The notes beneath the pieces were generated by a model that was not told the origin of the DNA, did not search any database, and saw nothing but the letters and a program-made list of their open reading frames with translations. Below, piece after piece: positions 19,555 through 27,823 of a stretch of DNA of 58,097 nt (position 1 is its first letter; the number at the start of each line of letters is the position of its first letter). Source of the stretch: Candidatus Gastranaerophilales bacterium (GTDB taxonomy: Bacteria > Cyanobacteriota > Vampirovibrionia > Gastranaerophilales > Gastranaerophilaceae); assembly GCA_900548405.1 (NCBI GenBank), contig UNSJ01000008.1:1-58097 (forward strand), written 5' to 3'. Position numbers and translations under genes: made by a program.

Positions 19555-19983
19555 TTATACCAATTGGATTAAAGCCATTTCTGAAGCATCACCGCGTCTA
19601 GGTGGTAATCTGAATATTCTTGTGTAACCGCCTTGACGGTCAGAATATTTTTTACCGATTACTACAAACAATTTTCTTAAAACTGTTTGAGCAGCAAGTT
19701 TTTTATCTGCTTGCGGAGCTTCAAAAACTTCGCCTGTTGCTAAATCCATGAATTGACCGATTTCTTTATCATAGATGAATTTAGCTGCTTGACGGCGAGC
19801 GTGTAGGTCGCCTCTTTTTGCAAGGGTGATAATTTCTTCAGCGTATGGTCTTAAAGCTTTTGCTCTTGCCATAGTTGTTTTGATTTCACCGTGAACAAAA
19901 AGTTCTGTAGCTAAAGAACGCAATAGAGCATCTCTTTGATCTTTTGCTTTCGAGAGCGTATGTTTTTTAGTTTGGTGTCTCAT
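19555..19983 (-). CDS. rplQ: 50S ribosomal protein L17 (bL17)
   Basis: bL17 lies on the solvent side near the peptide exit tunnel. The 142-residue product carries the family start MRHQTKKHTLSKAKDQRDAL, then LFVHGEIKTTMARAKALRPYAE, and GGYTRIFRLPPRRGDASEMA at the end. A central insertion around residues 75-95 (YDKEIGQFMDLATG) is longer than in E. coli. It follows rpoA by 36 bases, as in the classical alpha operon. Confidence 0.96.
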   Translation of the reverse strand: MRHQTKKHTLSKAKDQRDALLRSLATELFVHGEIKTTMARAKALRPYAEEIITLAKRGDLHARRQAAKFIYDKEIGQFMDLATGEVFEAPQADKKLAAQTVLRKLFVVIGKKYSDRQGGYTRIFRLPPRRGDASEMALIQLV

Positions 19984-20019
19984 TTCTGTATTCCTTTATT
20001 TTTAGTTTTTTTATTTTAC

Positions 20020-20985
20020 TTATACTTCTTCTTCAACTTCAGGGTTTGGAGCAAGGTCTAGACCAAAATGTTGAAGTCTTTCGATAACTTCGTCAGATGA
20101 TTTCTTACCGAAGTTTTTAATATTTAATAAATCGTGTTCTGATTTTTTTAATAATTCAGCCATTGAATTAATGCTTGCACGTTTCAGGCAGTTGTATGCT
20201 CTAACTGACAATTCCAATTCTTCAATTGTCATTGTAGGTGCATTTGAATCATCTTCAACTTCTTCTTCAATAGTCATTGAAGGAGTAATTACAGGCTGAC
20301 CTGTGATTGAAGCGATTTGCATAAAGTGGTCAATCAATAAGTTTGATGCTTGGCTTAAAGCGTTAGTTACATCAATTGAACCGTTAGACCAAATTTCAAG
20401 AGTCAGTTTATCGAAGTCGATTGAATCGCCTACACGAGTGCTTTCAACGTTGTAGCTTACGCGTTTGATAGGCATGAATGTTGCATCGATAGGAAGAACG
20501 TCAATAGAAACGCCTTTTGAATCTCTTGGAACATCGTGAGCAACATATCCTTTTCCTGTTTCAACTACTACGTCAGCATGGAAGCTTCCGCCATCTGCTA
20601 CTGTACAGATTAACCAGTCAGGGTTAACAACTTTAACGCCTGCCGGAAGTTGAATATCACTTGCGAGTACTGCGCCCGGACGGTCAACATCTATTCTTAA
20701 ATGTTGAGGTTCTTTGGAATCAGTTTTTACAACTAATCCTTTAAGGTTTAGCATAACATCGATTACATCTTCTAATACACCCGGAATTGCAGTGTATTCG
20801 TGAGTTATACCTTCAATTCTTGCTGAAGTAACTGCTGTTCCTTCCAAACTTGAAAGAAGTACACGTCTTAAAGAATTTCCGATTGTTGTGCCGAAGCCTT
20901 TTTCTAAAGGTTCAATAACGAATTTACCGTACTGAGAACCGTCAGAACTTGTTGTTGTATTAACACATTTAATTTTTAATTCCAT
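20020..20985 (-). CDS. rpoA: DNA-directed RNA polymerase subunit alpha
   Basis: The alpha dimer is the assembly platform of RNA polymerase and its C-terminal domain contacts UP elements and activators. The 321-residue product has an N-terminal domain (residues about 1-230; GFGTTIGNSLRRVLLSSLEG), an acidic linker (EEEVEDD, near 240), and the helix-hairpin-helix C-terminal domain (ELELSVRAYNCLKRASI, then LLNIKNFGKKSSDEV). Size and order match the family. It lies between rpsD and rplQ. Confidence 0.97.
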   Translation of the reverse strand: MELKIKCVNTTTSSDGSQYGKFVIEPLEKGFGTTIGNSLRRVLLSSLEGTAVTSARIEGITHEYTAIPGVLEDVIDVMLNLKGLVVKTDSKEPQHLRIDVDRPGAVLASDIQLPAGVKVVNPDWLICTVADGGSFHADVVVETGKGYVAHDVPRDSKGVSIDVLPIDATFMPIKRVSYNVESTRVGDSIDFDKLTLEIWSNGSIDVTNALSQASNLLIDHFMQIASITGQPVITPSMTIEEEVEDDSNAPTMTIEELELSVRAYNCLKRASINSMAELLKKSEHDLLNIKNFGKKSSDEVIERLQHFGLDLAPNPEVEEEV

Positions 20986-21059
20986 TTTTAATCTCCTAGT
21001 TTTTGTTAACTATTTTGGATTTCTCCGTTGAGTGTTCTAAATTCTGGTATTCTCACCTA

Positions 21060-21662
21060 TTATTTAGAGTAGTACTCGATTACAAGTTGTTCTTTAAATT
21101 CAGGATCTAATTCTTCTCTTTCAGGAATTCTGTCGAAAGTGATTTTTAGAGCTTCCTTATCGATTGTCATCCAAGCAGGTGCACAAGCCATATCAATCAT
21201 TTCAGTTACGCTTTTTAAGAAAGCAGTGCTTTTTGATTTGATAGTGATTACGTCGCCTGATTTTACCATGTAAGATGGAATATCAACTTTTTTGCCATTA
21301 ACAAGAACGTGACCGTGATTTACGATTTGTCTTGTTTGTTTACGTGTGATACCTAAACCTGCTCTGAATAGAACGTTGTCTAATCTTGATTCAAGGATTT
21401 GTAAAAGGATTGTACCTGTTACACCTTTTCTTCTTGCAGCTTCGTTGTAGTATTTAGCAAATTGTTTTTCGCTTACTAAGTATGTAAATCTGATTTTTTG
21501 TTTTTCTGCTAAGTGGATTGCGTATTCAGAAAGTTTTTTTCTAACTGCACCGTGTTGACCTGAAGCAGTTTGTCTCATAGAAGAAGTTAATTTTCTGTTA
21601 GACAAATCTTTAACTTTTTTATTTCTGAATAATTTATTTGATGGTCCTGTATATCTAGCCAT
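21060..21662 (-). CDS. rpsD: 30S ribosomal protein S4 (uS4)
   Basis: uS4 nucleates small-subunit assembly and shapes the mRNA entry channel. The 200-residue product has the S4 RNA-binding domain (residues about 90-155: ESRLDNVLFRAGLGITRKQ, then HGHVLVNGKKVDIPS). It lacks the N-terminal CxxC...C zinc site found in some relatives. A Shine-Dalgarno (AAGGAG) is six bases before the ATG. The 212-base gap to rpsK is unusually long for this operon. Confidence 0.96.
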   Translation of the reverse strand: MARYTGPSNKLFRNKKVKDLSNRKLTSSMRQTASGQHGAVRKKLSEYAIHLAEKQKIRFTYLVSEKQFAKYYNEAARRKGVTGTILLQILESRLDNVLFRAGLGITRKQTRQIVNHGHVLVNGKKVDIPSYMVKSGDVITIKSKSTAFLKSVTEMIDMACAPAWMTIDKEALKITFDRIPEREELDPEFKEQLVIEYYSK

Positions 21663-21874
21663 TATTTTTTCTCCTTTGTTTTTCGGGGCATCTATGGTCT
21701 GCTTTTGGCTTAAAGCAAGCCCCCGGTTTTCTTACTTTGTCTTGGATTATTGGCAACTCGAAACTTTTCATTTCACTTCATAAATTTTTCAAATTTATTC
21801 CGTTTCACCAAGTTTCTTGTTGGTTCGTGCTGGGTTCGTGCTTTGCACTCACACGGCGCACTAGCCAAAATCCG
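21663..21874 (-). other. Long GC-rich spacer between rpsK and rpsD
   Basis: This 212-base spacer inside an otherwise compact operon contains no ORF worth calling. Next to the rpsK stop it has a GC-rich stretch (GTGCGCCGTGTGAGTGC, minus strand) with repeated AGCACGAACC units, and near rpsD a GGGGGCTTGC segment able to pair with upstream GCAAGCC-like bases. It may hold an S4-type autoregulatory structure or inserted repeats; I cannot tell which. Confidence 0.35.
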
Positions 21875-22261
21875 TTACACTCTGCGTTTTTTAGGTGGAC
21901 GACATCCGTTGTGAGGGATAGGAGTTACATCTTTAATCAATGTAATTTCCAGACCTGCAGCTTGGATTGCTCTGATTGCAGTTTCTCTACCTGAACCAGG
22001 TCCTTTGATGTGAACTTCAACTTTCTTCATACCTTGATCTATTGATTTTTTAGCTACAAGTTCAGCTGCTGATTGAGCTGCGAACGGAGTTCCTTTTCTT
22101 GCACCTTTAAAACCTGTTGCACCTGCTGTTGCCCAAGCAATAGCATTACCTTGAGTATCGGTAGAAGTTACGATTGTATTGTTAAATGTTGATTGTATGT
22201 GAACAACACCTTGCAATACGTTCTTTTTTTCTTTTTTCTTTGTTTTTACTGGTCTTGCCAT
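21875..22261 (-). CDS. rpsK: 30S ribosomal protein S11 (uS11)
   Basis: uS11 lies on the platform of the small subunit near the E site. The 128-residue product shows [20 protein letters not shown], then [38 protein letters not shown], and the C-terminal [18 protein letters not shown]. The last is an almost invariant family ending. It follows rpsM with a 71-base gap. Confidence 0.97.
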   Translation of the reverse strand: MARPVKTKKKEKKNVLQGVVHIQSTFNNTIVTSTDTQGNAIAWATAGATGFKGARKGTPFAAQSAAELVAKKSIDQGMKKVEVHIKGPGSGRETAIRAIQAAGLEITLIKDVTPIPHNGCRPPKKRRV

Positions 22262-22332
22262 TTTTATTATCCTTTTTTTTATTACTTTTGTAAGTTACTA
22301 AATATTTTTGGATTATTTCCTGCTATCTGTGA

Positions 22333-22698
22333 CTATTTTTTCTTAGTGATAGCCATGCCTTTTTTACCGCGTCTTGTTCTTGCGTTAGTTTTTGTTCTTT
22401 GTCCTCTGCAAGGAAGGTTGCGTTTATGTCTCATTCCTCTGTAAGAACCGATTTCTTGAAGACGTTTAATATTCATTGTTACTTCACGGCGAAGGTCACC
22501 TTCGATGTGATAGTTTGATAATTCGTTTCTTAAAAGTTTAATATCTTCATCTGTCAAGTCATCTGTTCTCAAATCAGGTGATATTCCTGTTGCTTTTAAG
22601 ATATTTTCACTTCTTTTTGGTCCGATTCCGTAGATATATGTAAGAGCTACGATAATTCTTTTGTTACGAGGTAAATCTACCCCTGCTAGTCTTGCCAT
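22333..22698 (-). CDS. rpsM: 30S ribosomal protein S13 (uS13)
   Basis: uS13 lies in the head of the small subunit and contacts the P-site tRNA and the large subunit. The 121-residue product starts [20 protein letters not shown], has the helix-hairpin-helix [17 protein letters not shown], and ends with the basic tail around [20 protein letters not shown]. Standard length and position after rpmJ. Confidence 0.97.
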   Translation of the reverse strand: MARLAGVDLPRNKRIIVALTYIYGIGPKRSENILKATGISPDLRTDDLTDEDIKLLRNELSNYHIEGDLRREVTMNIKRLQEIGSYRGMRHKRNLPCRGQRTKTNARTRRGKKGMAITKKK

Positions 22699-22926
22699 TT
22701 TTAATTTTTTCCTTTCTTGTTGTTAGATTTTTTTTGTTATGAGGGTTAAATGCTTCCTCACCATTGACCGTTTAAGTCCGTCAATTCAACTATTTTTAGA
22801 TTGTATTAAATTATTGCTTCACGCTATACTGTCATTCGCTCCATTTTATAACATAAAATTTCCGCTCATTTCGTTGCGCGCTACTTCGAGTTCGTTCACT
22901 TACGTTCACTCCACTCTACGCAAAAT
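22699..22926 (-). other. Spacer between rpmJ and rpsM with GTGAACG repeats
   Basis: The 228-base spacer has no gene I can support. Right after the rpmJ stop codon on the minus strand comes a GC-richer block with two AGTGAACG units and GAAGTAGCGCGC (about 22869-22926). This resembles the block after infA and nrdJ. The remainder is AT-rich. Confidence 0.35.
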
Positions 22927-23040
22927 TTAACCTTGTCTTTGTTTGTGTTTAGGGTTTTCACAAATAACTGCGATTCTGCCTTTTCTTTTAATACATTTGC
23001 ATTTATCGCACATAGGTTTAACTGATGATCTAACTTTCAT
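22927..23040 (-). CDS. rpmJ: 50S ribosomal protein L36 (bL36)
   Basis: bL36 is the smallest large-subunit protein, binding zinc near the peptidyl transferase region. I take the start at 23040, which gives 37 residues, the family's normal size: [16 protein letters not shown] and on through the second metal pair in [12 protein letters not shown] (Cys, Cys, Cys, His ligands). The frame is open further upstream, but the extension is not conserved and there is a good AAGGAAAAAAAA purine stretch directly before this ATG. The position between infA and rpsM is canonical. Confidence 0.95.
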   Translation of the reverse strand: MKVRSSVKPMCDKCKCIKRKGRIAVICENPKHKQRQG

Positions 23041-23155
23041 TTTTTTTTCCTTTATATTCCTGTACGTTTTATTTGTCTTGCTCGTTTGCCTTAGATGTGT
23101 CTTCGGTTGGCTTTGCCATTTTGTCACCAAATCTGCGCACTCGGCTCACTCGCGC
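23041..23155 (-). repeat. GC-rich repeat tail directly after infA stop
   Basis: Right after the infA TAA, the minus strand reads GCGCGAGTGAGCCGAGTGCG, sharing GCGAGTGAGC(C/T)GAG with the bases after the nrdJ stop at the window start. The remainder up to rpmJ is ordinary spacer. Confidence 0.4.
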
Positions 23156-23371
23156 TTATTTTAGTCTGAATGTTATACGTCCTCTTGTGAGGTCATAAGG
23201 TGTCATTTCAACTTTTACCTTGTCACCTGGAAGAATTCTGATGAAATTTTTTCTGATTTTTCCTGATATGTGAGCAAGGATTTCGTGGTCATTTTCAAGC
23301 TTTACTCGAAACATTGCATTCGGCATTGCTTCTAAAATTGTACCTTCTAACTCAATTACGTCTTTTGCCAT
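23156..23371 (-). CDS. infA: Translation initiation factor IF-1
   Basis: IF-1 blocks the A site during initiation and assists IF-2 and IF-3. The 71-residue OB-fold product has [19 protein letters not shown], then [37 protein letters not shown]. It is full length. It is the first gene of the cluster here, preceded by a TATAAT on the minus strand (23410-23415). The usual upstream genes secY, adk and map are absent, so this block is separated from the spc operon in this genome. Confidence 0.96.
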   Translation of the reverse strand: MAKDVIELEGTILEAMPNAMFRVKLENDHEILAHISGKIRKNFIRILPGDKVKVEMTPYDLTRGRITFRLK

Positions 23372-23549
23372 TTAGTTATTTTCCTTTTCAAATTTCGGCT
23401 TTTTTGTGCATTATACTGCACTATAAATAATCATACTTGTAAAATTATGAATTGCAAGCTGTTTGGACATGTTTATACATTAAAAAACGTAGAAAAATTT
23501 TGATTGTTTTTCTAAAAACGCCACACTACCAAGATTTACTTGATTCTTA

Positions 23550-23573
23550 AAAGTTGCTTTGTTTAGCAACTTT
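23550..23573 (-). terminator. Hairpin between pseudopilin 1 and infA
   Basis: The arms AAAGTTGCT and AGCAACTTT form a nine-base stem in the 267-base gap (23372-23638). On the minus strand it lies 65 bases after the pseudopilin stop and ends with only a short T run, so it is a weak terminator candidate. The rest of the gap is AT-rich and includes the infA promoter region. Confidence 0.4.
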
Positions 23574-23638
23574 GAGGACTATTGTAAATTTTTCTTAATA
23601 ATTTCTAATTATTTAATTTTTAATTAAACAAAATTATG

Positions 23639-24495
23639 CTATTTGCACTTCTTTTTGCCATCCCAACTCAAACCTTTACAGTGCATATAATCTAAATTCT
23701 CATTATACAACACCCAGGCAGTGCAAGTACGGGAAGGATATGTGCCGTCTATATAGGCACAGCTTTGAAATTCTTCATCTGTTGTGCCGTATGGAACTAT
23801 CCGGTTATTTCTTACGCGAAACCAAAAGCCGTCTCTGCCTGTTGTATTAGGTTTTTTCTTACCATTAATATCAACAAACAAAACAGCACAAATCGCTGAT
23901 GCATCATTAGTACAGGTAGAAGACTGAGTTGTCCATATAGCTATTGCTGTTCCGTCAGTAAGCGTAAAGGTATAAAAATTACTTGCTGTACCGGCAAATT
24001 GTTCTTTCTTTGTTCCCAGTGTATTGTAATATCCGTCATAAAAGCATCCGCCTTTGTTCTTACAGTCATTTAGAACAACCAAATAAGGGGATATTTTTTC
24101 ATAAAAATTTGCAGCTCCTGTTATGTCGCTTCCTGCTCCGCTTGCAGTGAGTCCCCATTGATCCACCGTGCCGTGTTCATTCATAGCTAAAACTAAAGCA
24201 TTACTCATAGTAGAGTATGCTTTTTTGAGCTGTGATACTGTTGCTTTTTCCTGATGATTTGCAACAAGTGACGGTATTGTTAATGCGGCAACAACACCGA
24301 TAATGCCGAGAGTAATTAAAACCTCAGCAAGAGTAAAAGCCCGGCGAAGCCGGTTTCCATGTGGAAAAATCTCTGAAAAGTTCTCCAAACTTTGTGTTTG
24401 ATAATCTAAAAAGTTTTTAAAAGCCCCAAAATGGCGGGTCAAGCGGCTACGCTTGTCGGGGGGGGGCAATCCTCAAAGTTTCTCGGACTAAACAT
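23639..24495 (-). CDS. Pseudopilin 1, interrupted by a C9 tract (one base out of frame)
   Basis: This is a type IV pilin-like (type II secretion pseudopilin) protein. The ATG at 24493-24495 has GGAGAG six bases before it and reads MFSPRNFEDC into a run of nine C. In the present sequence this frame stops 18 codons in. One extra C would join it to the long frame, giving 285 residues: a 54-residue basic leader (DKRSRLTRHFGAF, HGNRLRRA), the prepilin helix FTLAEVLITLGIIGVVAAL, and a C-terminal domain with several Cys pairs and the ending CTAWVLYNENLDYMHC. The only start after the tract is a TTG directly at the C run with no proper Shine-Dalgarno. The soluble domain resembles pseudopilins 2 and 4. 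Its partner secretion or pilus machinery is not in the window. Confidence 0.75.
24343..24355 (-). repeat. Short GC hairpin in the pseudopilin 1 leader
   Basis: CCGGC and GCCGG with a three-base loop, inside the coding leader just before the FTLAEV motif. It is one of several short GC-rich palindromes near the pseudopilin and MAAGQAR genes. Confidence 0.35.
24440..24455. repeat. 16-base palindrome next to the C9 tract
   Basis: On the minus strand this reads CAAGCGTAGCCGCTTG: six-base arms and a TAGC loop, two bases from the homopolymer. The core AGC(G/T)TAGCCGCT recurs in the leader of pseudopilin 2 at 31919-31934. Confidence 0.45.
24458..24466. repeat. G9/C9 homopolymer, pseudopilin 1
   Basis: Nine G on the plus strand, nine C in the coding strand, ten codons after the ATG. 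Ten (or seven) would make the long ORF continuous. The plus-strand context TGTCG(9)CAATC matches that of pseudopilin 2, TGTCG(10)CAACC, but in the opposite orientation to the gene. Confidence 0.85.
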
Positions 24496-24559
24496 TTTTC
24501 ACTCTCCTTTTTATATAACATGTTTGATAAGGTTCGTAGAATTTTTTATAATAATGCCA

Positions 24560-24580
24560 GAGGCTGAAGCCTCCTTTTTT
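24560..24580 (+). terminator. Terminator-like hairpin in pseudopilin 1 leader
   Basis: GAGGC, loop TGAA, GCCTC followed by six T on the plus strand. No plus-strand gene ends nearby. On the minus strand it falls in the first bases of the pseudopilin 1 transcript, so it could instead be a leader structure. Confidence 0.4.
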
Positions 24581-24609
24581 ATTATTTACTATTAAGTGAT
24601 TATTGTCAA
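24581..24609 (-). promoter_or_regulatory. Promoter of pseudopilin 1
   Basis: A perfect TTGACA, 17 bases, AATAAT on the minus strand, about 85 bases before the start codon. The same kind of promoter stands ahead of all four pseudopilins. Confidence 0.55.
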
Positions 24610-24751
24610 TATCATGCTGCAAAAAGCTTTTATATAAAAGCTTTTACAGATATATAATATGTTAACTTTTTTTACAATATTTTTTAAAATTGAATTTTGA
24701 AGGGAATAATATACTTAATATTTATATAGAGTAATAATCGAGGAGAGTGTT

Positions 24752-25138
24752 ATGGCTATCAAGGTTGACGGCATTTCATCAGAAGACGAATTAAAAAAGG
24801 CTCAAGCTGCTGCACAGGCTCAAGGCACTTCAATTACAAATTACAGTGAATGGTCTGAGATTCTAAGTGATTTTCAAAAAAACGGAATAGAATCTACCGG
24901 ATCTTATGCCGGTGACAAAGCAAGAATGCAGGAAATTCAAATGGCAGTTGAAGAATATGTCAATGAATTGCAGGCGCAAGAAAAGGTTCAGCAAAATTCA
25001 CCTGATAATAAAGAAACCGAAAAGGTGCAAAAGGCTACCGAAACAGATAGAAATCAGGATATAAAAGCAACGGTCGCAAATGCTACAAGTTCGCAGATTA
25101 TGGCTGATTATATGAAATATTATCATTTATTAATGTAA
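24752..25138 (+). CDS. Hypothetical protein, 128 residues, helical
   Basis: I do not recognise this gene. The product is hydrophilic, rich in Gln, Ala, Glu and Lys, and mostly helical, with no signal peptide or membrane segment: MAIKVDGISSEDELKKAQ at the start, a middle containing YAGDKARMQEIQMAVEEYV, a low-complexity linker around residues 80-100, and a short C-terminal helix. A GAGGAGAG Shine-Dalgarno is five bases before the ATG, and a strong terminator follows. It is a single-gene transcript between a pseudopilin and lepB. Codon use is like that of the neighbours. Confidence 0.65.
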   Translation: MAIKVDGISSEDELKKAQAAAQAQGTSITNYSEWSEILSDFQKNGIESTGSYAGDKARMQEIQMAVEEYVNELQAQEKVQQNSPDNKETEKVQKATETDRNQDIKATVANATSSQIMADYMKYYHLLM

Positions 25139-25161
25139 TTTATCGTCGTAGAATGGCAGAC

Positions 25162-25194
25162 AAAAAAACGTTATCAAAATGATAACGTTTTTTT
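25162..25194. terminator. Bidirectional terminator between 24752 gene and lepB
   Basis: The arms AAAAAAACGTTATC and GATAACGTTTTTTT around a short loop serve both convergent genes. Confidence 0.85.
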
Positions 25195-25196
25195 AA

Positions 25197-25844
25197 TTAA
25201 TTTAATGTTTTAATTCTGTTAAAAGGCCAAAACAAAAATACTGCTTTTCCAACAAATCTGTCTTCGGGGAGGAAGCCCCACCATCTGCTGTCATAAGAGT
25301 CCCCTCTGTTATCTCCCATCATAAGATATTGCCCTTCGGGGATTACAACCGGTCCGCAAATCATATCAGTCGTGCAGTCTTTTTCATAATATTCGCTTCT
25401 TATATATGGTTCATTAAGCGGTTCATCATTTATGTAAACCGTACTTTTGCCGTCAGCATCTGTTTTAATCTCAAATTTGTCGCCGGGAGTTCCTATCACA
25501 CGTTTTATATAGGCAACATCTTTGCACCAAAAACCTGTAAGACGTGAAAATAATTTCCAGGGGGTATTTTTTAATTTTTCAAACGGCGGGTAAAATACCA
25601 TTACATCACCGCGTTTTGGAGATGAATAAAATCTTGAAAATCTTTCTACAATTATCCTGTCACCTTCTATTAAAGTCGGGCGCATTGATGCGGATGGTAT
25701 CCAGCGTATTTCTCCGATAAAAAATCTTATAATGATTACCATTACCACGACAAAAACTATTGTTTCAATAATCTCTCTTGCCATAGGATTGATTTTCATA
25801 TATTGTTCTTTAATTTTGTTTATTATTTCTTTTATTTTATTCAT
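25197..25844 (-). CDS. lepB: Signal peptidase I
   Basis: This membrane-bound serine peptidase removes signal peptides from exported proteins. The 215-residue product has one N-terminal membrane segment (about 25-43), the catalytic Ser53 in IPSASMRPTL, the Lys114 of the Ser/Lys dyad in AYIKRVIGTPGD, and the C-terminal box GDNRGDSYDSRWWG. Size is normal for the group. The ATG overlaps the end of the polyprenyl synthase gene by eight bases, so the two are translationally coupled and the last gene of a short minus-strand operon is lepB. Confidence 0.95.
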   Translation of the reverse strand: MNKIKEIINKIKEQYMKINPMAREIIETIVFVVVMVIIIRFFIGEIRWIPSASMRPTLIEGDRIIVERFSRFYSSPKRGDVMVFYPPFEKLKNTPWKLFSRLTGFWCKDVAYIKRVIGTPGDKFEIKTDADGKSTVYINDEPLNEPYIRSEYYEKDCTTDMICGPVVIPEGQYLMMGDNRGDSYDSRWWGFLPEDRFVGKAVFLFWPFNRIKTLN

Positions 25845-26691
25845 TTTTTAAAAGCTCCAAAAGCTCAACTAATGTCAATTTGTATTTGTTGTTATCAATA
25901 TTTTCCAAGGATTGTTCAGCTTTTTCTATGTAATTATTTAACAAAAGTTTGGTTTTTTCAATACCATCATCAGGCTTGTTTATATTTTGGGAATAAATTA
26001 CGGGTGCCGTATAAATTCCTTCGTGTAAATCTGATTTTGTAGTTTTTATGTTAATCAAATCATCTCTTATTTGAAATGCTATACCTAAGTTTTTTGCAAA
26101 TTCTTTCGGATTGCTGTTGGAATTTGTTAACAATATAGCACCGCATAATGCAGTTTCAAAAAGTTTTGCTGTTTTTTGCTCTGTTTTTTTTAGGTAATCT
26201 TCGATTGATGGTATTTCAAATTTGTTAAAATATTGTGTAACTTCTCCTTTGCACATTTCATCAAGTGATTGAGCAAACATTTCAATAAGCTTTATTGAAT
26301 TTAAATTACATATTTTTTTCAATGCTATTGAAAGTAGGTAGTCTCCTGATATTACGGCAAGTTTATTTTCAAATTCGGCATTAATTGTTTTGAGGCTGCG
26401 TCTTTCACAGCTTTCGTCAATAATATCGTCATGGATTAAAGATGCATTGTGTACAAGCTCTACTGCTGTTTGAAGCGCAACTTGCCTGTCATCAATGTTT
26501 TGACCTGCTGCTTTTAAATATAAAAAAGATACTACTGCTCTTATGTGTTTTGAAGGAGCTGTCATAAGCTCGAAAAGTTTTGATTTTAAAGGCTCTTGGA
26601 TGCTTATATCTGATGTAATTTCTTGTTTTATCTGCTCAACTTCTTCTTTTACTTCATTTAAAATTTGCAAATATTTGTCTTGAAATGTCAT
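25837..26691 (-). CDS. Trans-polyprenyl diphosphate synthase
   Basis: This enzyme condenses isopentenyl diphosphate with allylic diphosphates to make longer prenyl chains for quinones or other lipids. The 284-residue product shows the first Asp-rich motif in LIHDDIIDESCERRS and a second one in FQIRDDLINIKT. The second lacks the third Asp usually seen (DDLIN, not DDxxD), so chain-length and activity assignment should be cautious. It is shorter than octaprenyl synthases. It overlaps lepB. Whether it makes farnesyl, geranylgeranyl or longer products cannot be read from sequence alone. Confidence 0.85.
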   Translation of the reverse strand: MTFQDKYLQILNEVKEEVEQIKQEITSDISIQEPLKSKLFELMTAPSKHIRAVVSFLYLKAAGQNIDDRQVALQTAVELVHNASLIHDDIIDESCERRSLKTINAEFENKLAVISGDYLLSIALKKICNLNSIKLIEMFAQSLDEMCKGEVTQYFNKFEIPSIEDYLKKTEQKTAKLFETALCGAILLTNSNSNPKEFAKNLGIAFQIRDDLINIKTTKSDLHEGIYTAPVIYSQNINKPDDGIEKTKLLLNNYIEKAEQSLENIDNNKYKLTLVELLELLKNE

Positions 26692-26714
26692 ATAAAAATA
26701 ATATCATAGAAATA

Positions 26715-27614
26715 TTATTTAATCTTTAAAAGTTCTATAAATTTTTTTTCGCCTTTAATATATTTTGTAGTAATTATAGAAAGTTTTTCGATTTTATGGT
26801 TAATCTTTTTGAATATCCAGCAGATTTGTCCGTATATAATAAATGCTAATATTTTTTTGCTTCGCGTATTTTTGTATATTTTATAGTATGCTTTTGTTTG
26901 GAGTGCAAACGGGGATTTCTGTTTGGATTTGTTAATATAACTTGACGGATGAAGGCGCCATTTTGTAAGTTTAGAGGGAATATAATAAAAATTATTCAGG
27001 TGAGCAAGCTGAATATAAATCCACCAGTCAAGAAGGCAATCTATTGGTGTATTGAAATCAATTTTTAATAAGTCTGATTTTTTAGCCGTTACGCTTGAAA
27101 AAGTGAATATATTATTATCACAGTAAAAATCATAAAACATATTTGCGGGGTATTTTTTCTTTATTAATTTTTTTTGGGTTCTTTTCATACTCCTTGATAT
27201 TCGTTCAATTCTTTTTGCATCGCCAAAGATTTCACATTCATTAAATATTAAGTTAATGTCATCATTATATTTGTGAATAACTTCTGCTTTTTTTTCAAGA
27301 TAATCACAAGATAAAATGTCATCGCTTTCAAGGAGTGTAATCCATTCGTTATTTGCAAGATTTATACCATATTCAAGAGTTTTTTGAAGACCTTTATTTT
27401 CATTTTTGGGGTGTGTGAATAATTTTATTCTTTCATCTTTTGAACAGAATTCTTTGATAATATTAATGGAATTATCTTTTGAACCGTCGTCAATAATTAT
27501 GAGTTCCCAATCGGTAAAAGTTTGGTCAATGACAGATTTAATGCACTCTGAAATATATTGTTCATAATTATAACTTGTCAGTACAATACTTATTTTCAGA
27601 TTGCCGTCATTCAT
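26715..27614 (-). CDS. Glycosyltransferase family 2
   Basis: This is a GT-A fold enzyme that transfers a sugar from a nucleotide sugar, probably in surface polysaccharide synthesis. The product of about 299 residues starts with the fold's signature ISIVLTSYNYEQYISECI, has WELIIIDDGSKDNS and the metal-binding-type LLESDDIL, and a C-terminal half rich in Lys and aromatic residues without a clear membrane segment. I place the start at the ATG at 27612-27614, preceded by AAAAAGGA at a spacing of eight; an upstream TTG is possible but not better. The acceptor is unknown. It lies just upstream of the polyprenyl synthase gene on the same strand. Confidence 0.85.
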   Translation of the reverse strand: MNDGNLKISIVLTSYNYEQYISECIKSVIDQTFTDWELIIIDDGSKDNSINIIKEFCSKDERIKLFTHPKNENKGLQKTLEYGINLANNEWITLLESDDILSCDYLEKKAEVIHKYNDDINLIFNECEIFGDAKRIERISRSMKRTQKKLIKKKYPANMFYDFYCDNNIFTFSSVTAKKSDLLKIDFNTPIDCLLDWWIYIQLAHLNNFYYIPSKLTKWRLHPSSYINKSKQKSPFALQTKAYYKIYKNTRSKKILAFIIYGQICWIFKKINHKIEKLSIITTKYIKGEKKFIELLKIK

Positions 27615-27798
27615 ATAAATAATCCTTTTTCTGTATAACAATGGTAGTTAATATATTATTTACAGATATGTATGTCAAGAAATTGTTTTAAGCAAAAAAA
27701 AAACGACTTGCTTTCGCTTGTCGTTGGAAAATCAATAGGAAAAAGGGAAAGGAAAATTTTTTTTAATTCGTAACTTTGAAAGTTTATTCAAAGCCCGA

Positions 27799-27823
27799 TG
27801 TGGCGTGTGGAGCGACACGCTCC
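27799..27823 (-). repeat. GC-rich palindrome at the stop codon of MAAGQAR copy 2
   Basis: Directly after the TAG at 27824 the minus strand reads GGAGCGTGTCGCTCC followed by ACACGCC. It can fold as GGAGCG-TGT-CGCTCC or, with the next bases, as an alternative CGTGT/ACACG stem. It lacks a T run, so it is not a classical terminator. Confidence 0.45.

Noticed and set aside
24467..24469. TTG directly before the C9 tract as the true start of pseudopilin 1
   Set aside because: GAGG is only about two bases away, which is too close, and the other three loci show that the tract belongs inside the coding region. Kept only as an alternative.
24560..24580. Terminator for a plus-strand gene
   Set aside because: No plus-strand gene ends upstream of it, so the function as terminator is unproven. 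Listed with low confidence.
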